From Beijerinckiaceae bacterium (GTDB lineage: Bacteria; Pseudomonadota; Alphaproteobacteria; Rhizobiales; Beijerinckiaceae), in the NCBI GenBank assembly GCA_021324915.1, contig JAJPIC010000006.1, positions 1 through 60,759 of the forward strand: DNA of 60,759 bases, read 5' to 3'. Made by a program: the position numbers and the translations under genes. The notes under the pieces are model-generated. The model ran no database searches and was not told where the DNA came from. It saw only the letters and a list, made by a program, of their open reading frames with translations. Shown here one piece after another: positions 54,669 through 60,759 of the stretch; position 1 is the first letter of the stretch, and the number at the start of each line of letters is the position of its first letter.

Positions 54669-54949
54669 TGGTGATGATGGTGATGATCGTGGTGGTGACG
54701 GCGATAATGATGATGGTGGTGATGGTGATGATGATGATATTGCGCCGTCTCAACCTTTGCGCGCTCGCTCGAGCTTGAATCGGCCAAACGAAGAAGTTCC
54801 GACGCATTGGCGATCGGATTGAGCAATTCCGCATAGGATTCGACGCGCAACGGATCCGGCGGATTTGCAGCGGGGGCAGCGTGCGCGAGTTGCGGGCCTA
54901 TAGCGAGCGCACCCAGAGCGCCGACGATCCCCGCTACTTTCTTTTCCAT
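54632..54949 (-). CDS. Histidine-rich secreted protein, copy 1
   Basis: 105 residues from ATG 54949 (GAGAGGT seven bases upstream). A signal peptide ends near AHAAPAANP. A conserved middle, SYAELLNPIANASELLRLAD, is shared with the neighbour at 54981. The C-terminus contains runs of 10, 3 and 7 histidines (20 His in about 26 residues) and ends SAFFDGSKFS. The His codons form a CAT/CAC microsatellite. Such density suggests binding of Ni, Zn, Cu or Co in the periplasm or outside the cell. It overlaps the convergent gene by 37 bp. Confidence 0.75.
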   Translation of the reverse strand: MEKKVAGIVGALGALAIGPQLAHAAPAANPPDPLRVESYAELLNPIANASELLRLADSSSSERAKVETAQYHHHHHHHHHHYRRHHHDHHHHHHHSAFFDGSKFS

Positions 54950-54980
54950 GGTCACCTCTCAAGCTCGAGCCAAGGCGTCT

Positions 54981-55367
54981 TCATCCGCGCTGATTACGTC
55001 CCGAAAAACGCGACGTGTCGAAGAACGCGGCGTGATGGTGGTGGTGATGATGATGGTGATAGAAGAAATGATGATGATGGTGGTGGTGATGATGGTAGAA
55101 GAAATGCCGCCACCAATGATGGTGATGATGGTGGTGATGGTGATGATAATAGTACTGCGTCTTTTGGATCCGGGCTGGATTTTGCGAGGCGCTTGAATCG
55201 ACGGCCTGCAGGACTTGCGCCGCGTTCGGGATCGGATCCAGCAGTTGCGCGTAAGAACTGATCTGCATGATATTCTCAGGCTGTGCAGGCATGGCCTGCG
55301 CGCCCTGAGGCGCTGTGAGTGCGGTCGCGGTGACCGCGCCCATCAACCCGACGATTTTCTTATCCAT
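54981..55367 (-). CDS. Histidine-rich secreted protein, copy 2
   Basis: 128 residues from ATG 55367 (GGGAGGCACGT upstream). Signal peptide to AQAMPAQP. The middle SYAQLLDPIPNAAQVLQAVD aligns with copy 1 (SYAELLNPIANASELLRLAD), and both end (A)AFFD.S(R/K)FS, so the two arose by tandem duplication. The C-terminal region has 29 His in runs of 10, 1, 9 and 9, separated by WW/FFY aromatics. It lies 31 bp upstream of copy 1 on the same strand, probably one transcript. Metal-binding role inferred. Confidence 0.75.
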   Translation of the reverse strand: MDKKIVGLMGAVTATALTAPQGAQAMPAQPENIMQISSYAQLLDPIPNAAQVLQAVDSSASQNPARIQKTQYYYHHHHHHHHHHWWRHFFYHHHHHHHHHFFYHHHHHHHHHAAFFDTSRFSGRNQRG

Positions 55368-55667
55368 ACGTGCCTCCCTGGCCCAACGGCGGCCAATCCG
55401 CCCGTCTTAAAATAATTCCAGACTACAATGCACAAACCCTGAAGCGGGTTCCGAAATTCAACAGATTTGGCTGGAGCGTGTCCCGCGGATGCCTTTGATT
55501 GCAGTCCAGTTTCGGCCAATCTTTCGTGACGGGAGCCTTATGGTCTTGATTTTCCTGCGGGCACTTGGTTCGCATCTTCGCCTCACCCGACCCGCGGCGC
55601 AGAGCGCTTGCTCTCCCCCTGCCCTTCGTCTAAACCTTCGAGGAATCACTTGAATCCGAGGTTCCTC

Positions 55668-55784
55668 GTGAATCGCGCGGCCTATTTGAGGCGGGCTCCC
55701 GGCGTGGAGCTCAAGCAGCCCGGGCAGTTCGCCCGGGGCGCCTGCGCGCGCACGGCTTCGCTGCTTCTGCTTAGGCGCCCCTGA
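55668..55784 (+). CDS. leuA leader peptide (predicted)
   Basis: 38 codons from GTG 55668 (GAGG six bases upstream) to TGA 55782-55784. Near its end it contains four consecutive leucine codons, CTG CTT CTG CTT (55761-55772), followed by Arg-Arg-Pro and stop. It is directly upstream of leuA with extensive RNA pairing, the design of amino-acid-attenuation leaders. It is not expected to have a function as a protein. Confidence 0.6.
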   Translation: MNRAAYLRRAPGVELKQPGQFARGACARTASLLLLRRP

Positions 55785-55845
55785 GGGCCGGCCGGGCTAT
55801 GCCCTGGCCCTTAGGGGAGCGCCGCAAGCCCAGGAAGCAGCAAGC
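55755..55845 (+). promoter_or_regulatory. leuA attenuator-like structured leader
   Basis: An inner GC-rich stem pairs 55774-55789 with 55806-55823 (GGCGCCCC...GGGG..GCGCC, then TGAGGGCC with GGCCCTTA), with a two-base bulge. An outer stem pairs GCTTCGCTGCTTC (55755-55767, the Leu codons) with GAAGCAGCAAGC (55834-55845), which ends just before the leuA ribosome-binding site (AAGG 55846-55849). Stalling at the Leu codons would open the outer stem. No T tract follows, so control may be at translation or through Rho. Confidence 0.6.
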
Positions 55846-55859
55846 AAGGTAGACCCTCC

Positions 55860-57440
55860 ATGACGGATGTAATCGACAAAAGCGGCGAAGCTCTCGCTGG
55901 CGCCAACCGAATCTATATTTTCGACACGACGTTGCGCGACGGCGAGCAATCGCCCGGTGCCTCGATGACGCTCGAGGAGAAGCTCGAGGTCGCCGAGCTG
56001 CTCGACGCCATGGGCGTCGACATTATCGAGGCCGGATTTCCGATCGCCTCGGAGGGCGATTTCGAAGCGGTTACCGAGGTTGCGCGGCGCGTGAAACGAG
56101 CGACCGTCGCCGGTCTCGCCCGTTCGTCGCCGAAGGATATCGACCGCGCCGGAGAAGCCCTGCGTCATGCGGCGCGCGCGCGGATCCATACGTTCATTTC
56201 GACCTCGCCCCTCCACATGAAGTTCAAGCTCAATAAGGAGCCCGGCGAGGTCCTCGAAATGATTGCGGCGAGCGTGACGCGAGCGCGCAATTACGTCGCC
56301 GACGTCGAATGGTCAGCCGAGGACGGAACGCGCAGCGACATCGATTTCCTCTGCCGCTGTGTCGAGCTCGCCATCAAGGCAGGCGCCACGACCATCAATA
56401 TCCCGGATACGGTCGGCTATACGGTGCCCGAGGATTACCGGGCACTCTTCGAGACGGTACGCGCGCGCGTGCCTAATTCCGACAAGGCGATCTTCTCGGT
56501 CCATTGCCACGACGACCTTGGGCTCGCAGTCGCCAATTCGCTCGCCGGCATCAAGGGCGGTGCGCGCCAGGTCGAATGCACGATCAATGGGATTGGCGAG
56601 CGTGCCGGCAATGCCGCGCTCGAGGAAGTCGTCATGGCGCTGAAAGTGCGCCACGATAGATTGCCGTTTCACACCGGGGTCGACGCGACGATGCTCACGC
56701 GCGCGTCGAAGCTCGTGTCGGCCGTGAGCTCGTTCCCGGTCCAATATAACAAGGCGATTGTCGGACGGAACGCTTTCGCCCACGAGAGCGGCATTCACCA
56801 GGACGGCATGCTCAAACATGCCGGAACCTACGAGATCATGACGCCCGAGAGCGTCGGCGTGACCAAGACATCGCTCGTGATGGGCAAACATTCCGGCCGC
56901 CACGCCTTCCGCGAGAAGTTGAAGGAGCTCGGCTACGAGCTCGGCGAGAATGCCTTCGAGGACGCATTCGTGCGCTTCAAGGATCTCGCCGACCGCAAGA
57001 AGATCATCTACGACGAGGATCTGATTGCACTCGTCGACGACGAGATCGTGCATGCGCACGAGCGCATCAAGCTCGTCGGTCTTTCGGTCATCGCCGGCAC
57101 CGGCGGCCCGCAGTCGGCCGCGCTCACCATCGATGTCGACGGCGTGAGCAAGACGCATCAGGCGGCCGGCAACGGGCCGATCGATGCCATCTTCAATGCG
57201 ATCCAGGCGCTTGTGCCGAACGAGGCCGTGCTCGAGCTCTTCCAGGTCCATGCCGTCACGCAGGGCACCGATGCGCAGGCGGAAGTCTCCGTCCGGCTCG
57301 CCGAGGACGGCAAGATGGTCACCGCACATGGCGCCGACCCCGACACGCTCGTCGCCGCGGCGCGCGCCTATATTGCGGCGCTCAACAAGCTGATGGTCAA
57401 ACGCGGCCGCCACCGGCCCGAGGAGACCTTGGCGGGCTGA
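55860..57440 (+). CDS. leuA: 2-isopropylmalate synthase
   Basis: 526 residues from ATG 55860. It condenses acetyl-CoA and 2-oxoisovalerate, the first committed step of leucine synthesis. Catalytic TIM barrel (about 20-290): [41 protein letters not shown] and [15 protein letters not shown] (metal His/Asp). [14 protein letters not shown] is present, and the C-terminal regulatory domain (about 380-510) ends with [13 protein letters not shown]; it should bind leucine for feedback inhibition. The upstream leader suggests transcriptional or translational control by leucine. Confidence 0.95.
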   Translation: MTDVIDKSGEALAGANRIYIFDTTLRDGEQSPGASMTLEEKLEVAELLDAMGVDIIEAGFPIASEGDFEAVTEVARRVKRATVAGLARSSPKDIDRAGEALRHAARARIHTFISTSPLHMKFKLNKEPGEVLEMIAASVTRARNYVADVEWSAEDGTRSDIDFLCRCVELAIKAGATTINIPDTVGYTVPEDYRALFETVRARVPNSDKAIFSVHCHDDLGLAVANSLAGIKGGARQVECTINGIGERAGNAALEEVVMALKVRHDRLPFHTGVDATMLTRASKLVSAVSSFPVQYNKAIVGRNAFAHESGIHQDGMLKHAGTYEIMTPESVGVTKTSLVMGKHSGRHAFREKLKELGYELGENAFEDAFVRFKDLADRKKIIYDEDLIALVDDEIVHAHERIKLVGLSVIAGTGGPQSAALTIDVDGVSKTHQAAGNGPIDAIFNAIQALVPNEAVLELFQVHAVTQGTDAQAEVSVRLAEDGKMVTAHGADPDTLVAAARAYIAALNKLMVKRGRHRPEETLAG

Positions 57441-57557
57441 GCGCCCGGCTCGCGCGAAGTGCCGAGGAGGCGCTTGCGTCAGGCCCGCTCTTCGCCTACA
57501 TGCTCCGCACCGGACGCGCAACGCGCCCGGGCGATGGATTTCCTGGCCGCCAGGTTG

Positions 57558-57633
<76 letters not shown>

Positions 57634-58638
57634 ATTGAAATGATACGTGAAAATCGCCCTACCTGGCCGTTTATTTTTGTGCCCTGGATTACTCGGGTCA
57701 CCACCGGGTCACCAAATCGCGAAAACTGTGGCTGGAATCGCACGTTCGGGACGTTGCGCTCACCGGAAGGCGTTGATCGAGAGTATTGTCTCTCAGTGAC
57801 TCCGATGGCGTTGGCCGATCTCGGAATTCCTTCAAACGCCGTTGTTCAAATTTGAGCAGGAAAGCAATCTTTTGGACAGTCCAAGACTGCACGCTTCTGC
57901 CGGTCGCAGCGCAGCCGACTACTTTTCGGCTGTCCTTCCAGCCCCGCACCAAGACTGTCATTATGGCCTGTGTGAAAGGTGGTCGTCTAGCTCATAGTTT
58001 TGGGTGTAACGTATTGGCCCACCGGGTCTCAAAAAAGGAGGCTCATTTCGGTGGTTCCTCCTTAAACCTGCCGGAAGAATGGCCTGGCGACGGGATCGCG
58101 GCGTGCCTGCCGCATGCGACACACTGCGGCGAGCAGGTCGATGATGCGGCCCATACCCTTTTTGGCCCCCCTGAAAATCATTGCCGAGATCGAGGCATTT
58201 GGGCAAGCAACGCGTGGCCCTTCTGCCACGGCTGCCCCGCCGATCTGCCCGTTACGCGTAGGCGGTTAAAATTGCCAAGAACCGAGCCAACTTCGAAGCC
58301 GAGTGCGGGTGCGCTGGACGCGGGGCGAAGAAAAAACAAAGGCTGACCTGATCAGACCTGCGGCGGCAGCGCGCGCGATTACCCGGCTGGCTCACAGTCC
58401 GCAGTGTCACGGAGCAAAGGTACAAGTTCCCGCAATAGTCGCGGAATAGCTTGCGTCGCAACGGCAACGATTTCCGTACTCGTCATCGTGGGGGCGGCGC
58501 CATTCGAAAACATACAAGTATACACATGCTCATAACCCAGCATTATCTATGACGTAGAAATCCCCTTTCCTGAATGAGCAAGATTCATTTCGGCCGGATT
58601 ACTTTACGGAGACCTTGGTCCCCGTGGAGTTTGCGGCC
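57634..58638. other. Gene-poor region after tRNA-Lys
   Basis: 1005 bp without a gene that could be supported. Open frames up to 186 codons exist on the plus strand, but they have biased composition, no ribosome-binding site and no recognisable family. A minus-strand stretch near 58070-58160 (MGRIIDLLAAVCRMRQARRD in one frame) looks faintly protein-like and may be a decayed gene. The direct repeat GGGTCACC occurs twice near 57700. Confidence 0.5.
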
Positions 58639-58873
58639 ATGAAAGCATTGCAGAATTGCCACTTAAGATCGGTTCGATTGGGCTGCTGCGTCGTCCTCTT
58701 GGGAGTCGCTTTTACTGGAGAGACTTCCGCACGTGGTCTGAGCCTTGGCGGTGCACTTGGAGGAGCGGTCGGGTCGATCGGGGGGGCGGTCGGTTCCGTC
58801 GGCGGCGTGGCGGGTGGCGCCGTAGGCGGGGTTACTGGGGGGGTCGGCGGGATCACCTCCGGGCTAGAGCGCT

Positions 58874-59476
58874 TCATGTTTTAGTTGAAGCATATCCCGC
58901 GTTTTCGAAGTAGTTGAGGCATTCGTCTGGATTGATGGTTTTGAGGAGTTGTCCGAGGTGACGCCATGTATCCTCGACGGTGCGTTTTTGTGCCATCCGC
59001 ATCCAGTGCTTGATTTTAGCGAAGGTCTGCTCGATCGGATTGAGGTCGGGTGAGTAAGGCGGCAGATACCAGAGCCTCGCACCGGCGGCTTGGATTGCCT
59101 GCCGGACTGTCGCGGCCTTGTGGGAGCCGAGATTGTCCATGATGACAATGTCGCCTGGTTTCAGCACAGGCACGAGTTGCTGCTCGACATAGGCACGCAA
59201 GCATTGACCATTAATTGGTCCGTCGAAGACGCAAGGCGCGGCCAACTGGTCGCATCTGAGCGCGCCAAGGAAGGTCAAGGTTTTCCAATGGCCGTGAGGG
59301 ACAAAGCTGCGCAGGCGTTTGCCCTTTGGCCCCCAGCCGCGAAGCGGCGCCATATTGGTCTTGATCCAAGTCTCGTCGATAAAGACCAGTCGCTTCGGAT
59401 CGAGCCTGGCCTGCCATGAGCGCCAGCGCTGACGCCTGCGGACAATGGCGGCCCGCGCCTGCTCAAAGGCGAACAA
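58874..59476 (-). CDS. IS630 transposase, C-terminal part (DDE domain)
   Basis: Catalytic region with [14 protein letters not shown] (first Asp), [13 protein letters not shown] (second Asp) and [18 protein letters not shown] (Glu), so the DDE triad is complete. In this frame there is no good start; it is meant to be joined to the upstream part across an A8 tract (minus strand, 59478-59485). A frame change of +1 is needed; with seven A residues the joined sequence would read [13 protein letters not shown], as in intact relatives. Confidence 0.85.
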   Translation of the reverse strand: MFAFEQARAAIVRRRQRWRSWQARLDPKRLVFIDETWIKTNMAPLRGWGPKGKRLRSFVPHGHWKTLTFLGALRCDQLAAPCVFDGPINGQCLRAYVEQQLVPVLKPGDIVIMDNLGSHKAATVRQAIQAAGARLWYLPPYSPDLNPIEQTFAKIKHWMRMAQKRTVEDTWRHLGQLLKTINPDECLNYFENAGYASTKT

Positions 59477-59822
59477 AGTTTTTTTTGAACCGCAACCCCT
59501 CGCGCCGCAGGAACAGCCAAACGGCGTTGTGCGATACGCTCACGCCGCGGGCCGCCAGTTCCTCCTTCAGTCCATGGAGCGTCAGATGCGGTGTCTGCTC
59601 GATCCGCTCGACAATGAAAGCCCGGTGCGGATCGAGAACGCGCTTGCGATGTCCGCCCATCCTGGCCGGCGCGACCGAACCAGTGGCCCGATGCCGCTGC
59701 GACCACTTCACCACCGAGGAAACGGCGACGCCGAACCGTTTTGCTACCGAACGGCAGCTCTCGCCCGCAAGAACCGCCGCCACAACACGTTCCCGCAAGT
59801 CATTCGAAAGAGGTCCGGCCAT
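59463..59822 (-). CDS. IS630 transposase, N-terminal part (HTH domain)
   Basis: 119 residues from ATG 59822 ([14 protein letters not shown]), with AGGAGG ten bases upstream. Helix-turn-helix region [20 protein letters not shown], then [20 protein letters not shown] and [14 protein letters not shown], the normal N-terminus of IS630 transposases. It ends at a TGA shortly after the A8 tract. Fusion to the DDE part requires ribosomal frameshifting or RNA polymerase slippage on A8, or the element has been inactivated by one extra A. Confidence 0.83.
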   Translation of the reverse strand: MAGPLSNDLRERVVAAVLAGESCRSVAKRFGVAVSSVVKWSQRHRATGSVAPARMGGHRKRVLDPHRAFIVERIEQTPHLTLHGLKEELAARGVSVSHNAVWLFLRREGLRFKKNFVRL

Positions 59823-60759
59823 GCGATGCTGGCCTCCTGCCCAGCCAGCATCTTGAATCACAAACCTCACAGAAAGGGAATCGTCCAGATTCTAGAAATC
59901 AGTGAAACGCTCTAGAGAGCACCGTCGGCGGCGTCACCTCCGGTGTTTCTGGGACCGTTGGTGGCGCACTAGGTGGTGTCGGAAATGGAGGCGGAACGGG
60001 AGGACAGAATAGCTTTTTCAGCGGGAGCAATTTCTTTTCTGGTGCGGCCGATTTCGGAAAGGGCTCCTACCATTCCCCTGACCTCAGAATGATGAGTTCC
60101 CATTCATCTCGGGGGCATTATTTCGCGTTCCCGCATGTCGCGCGTGGTAAATCCCACCTGGCCATCGGGTTAAAAAAGCTGGTCAGCACAAAATTTGCGA
60201 AGCTTGTGAGTTCGAAGCGCTGGATAACGGCTGCAAAGATTCACCAGCTCGCGGAGGGCGAGGTCGATCATGCCAAACTTAGGCAGCTCGATCACAATGA
60301 TATCGTTGTCCCCGGTGCGGATCTCGGAATCGCGGCGCTTAGCCTGAAAGCAAATCCGAGCTCGGTTTCCAATTCTTCCTCAGGCCCTCTGGTGACTTTG
60401 AAAGCTAGCGTCCTGGATAAGGGATCCATCAATGACAATAGCAGCCAAAGCAAGCTGGTCGCGACCGACATTGCCATCGCAAATGCGCCCGGCACTCAAA
60501 CTGGAAACCAGAAAGATAACTCTGGCCTAACATCGACGAACGTCAGCGTTTTGAATGGCCCCGGCAGCAAGACTGGCGACAGCGGCAATGGCGAGAGCCT
60601 GCTCGGTCCGACAAATGTCTCCGTTTTGAACGGACCAAATGCGAGTAGCGGAAATTCCGGCTCGGGCGGCGCTCTGACCTCGCCCAATGTCGCGATCCTC
60701 GATGCGCCCGGCAACACCACCGGCAACGACGGATCGGGCGACAACGGCGTCTCCGGCAA

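Larger units (their letters stand above)
58867..59912 (-). mobile_element. IS630-family insertion sequence
   Basis: 1046 bp flanked by TA on both sides (58865-58866 and 59913-59914), the target duplication of IS630/Tc1-mariner elements. Terminal inverted repeats: GAGCGCTTCA at the left, GAGCGTTTCA at the right (9 of 10). It carries the two-frame transposase on the minus strand. It interrupts the glycine-rich protein gene cleanly. Confidence 0.88.
58639..60759 (+). pseudogene. Glycine-rich secreted repeat protein gene, split by an IS630 element (3' end outside window)
   Basis: Start ATG 58639 (GGAG upstream). The first about 75 codons encode a signal peptide (CCVVLLGVAFTGETSARG) and a Gly-rich region (GGALGGAVGSIGGAVGS). 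An IS sits at the TA at 58865. Reading resumes at 59915 in the same frame once the IS and one TA copy are removed (GL-E-S-T-V-G-G). The part after the IS is open to the window end: Gly-rich, then a unique region, then 24-25-residue repeats from 60464 with the pattern TNVSVLNGPG..TG. With the IS present the product stops after FMF. Possibly a surface or biofilm protein. Confidence 0.8.

Noticed and set aside
54650-55160. GATGGTGAT-type repeats considered as a CRISPR or a satellite
   Set aside because: They are His codons of two secreted proteins read on the minus strand; there is no spacer structure.
57786-58346. 186-codon plus-strand frame after tRNA-Lys
   Set aside because: Mixed composition with many Cys, His and Pro, no start signal and no recognisable family; treated as non-coding or decayed.

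Overview
The window is 60.8 kb of GC-rich DNA from an alphaproteobacterium, most likely a member of the Hyphomicrobiales (Rhizobiales) close to the Beijerinckiaceae/Methylocystaceae. That placement is an inference. It rests on the housekeeping genes and their order (glnA end, Tat beta-helix protein, parE; aroQ-accB-accC-aat-DUF2155-ndk), on RIME-like double-palindrome intergenic repeats, and on a GH18/deacetylase/GT2 fusion protein of a type seen in this order.

Layout. 1-13.7 kb is core genome: 3' end of glutamine synthetase, a Tat-exported beta-helix protein, parE, a small pilin-like protein, the 1141-residue polysaccharide fusion protein, a DsbA-family oxidoreductase, aroQ-accB-accC-aat, a DUF2155 protein, ndk and tRNA-Phe(GAA). 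13.8-16.5 kb is a small accessory patch behind the tRNA: an IS1595-type transposase remnant, a MerR/DUF433 plus DUF5615 toxin-antitoxin-like pair, and small proteins.

16.5-41.4 kb is a large capsule/exopolysaccharide locus on both strands. It encodes a CDP-alcohol phosphatidyltransferase, seven glycosyltransferases, a KpsE-like inner-membrane export protein, a KpsM-like permease, two unusual KpsT-like ATPases, a KpsD/Wza-like outer-membrane lipoprotein, a UDP-sulfoquinovose synthase (sqdB-like), a secreted glycoside-hydrolase-like protein, two proteins built on a shared GWA-type domain, and two paralogous coiled-coil microproteins. The parts fit ABC-transporter-dependent export of a polysaccharide that may carry sulfoquinovose.

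41.6-55.4 kb holds a Tat-exported nucleoside deaminase, a three-gene heavy-metal-type RND efflux operon, a 1265-residue TIR-NTPase-TPR protein that looks like a STAND immune receptor, several lipoproteins or secreted proteins, and a tandem pair of extremely histidine-rich secreted proteins. 55.6-57.6 kb carries leuA behind a leader peptide with four consecutive Leu codons and strong RNA structure (probable attenuation), then tRNA-Lys(CTT). 57.6-60.8 kb is accessory DNA: about 1 kb with no recognisable gene, then a glycine-rich repeat protein gene interrupted by an IS630-family element. Removing the IS and one TA restores its reading frame exactly.

The best candidates for something new are the sulfoquinovose-linked polysaccharide locus, with its degenerate paired ABC ATPases and coiled-coil microproteins; the leuA leader; the His-rich tandem pair; and the TIR-STAND-TPR receptor.
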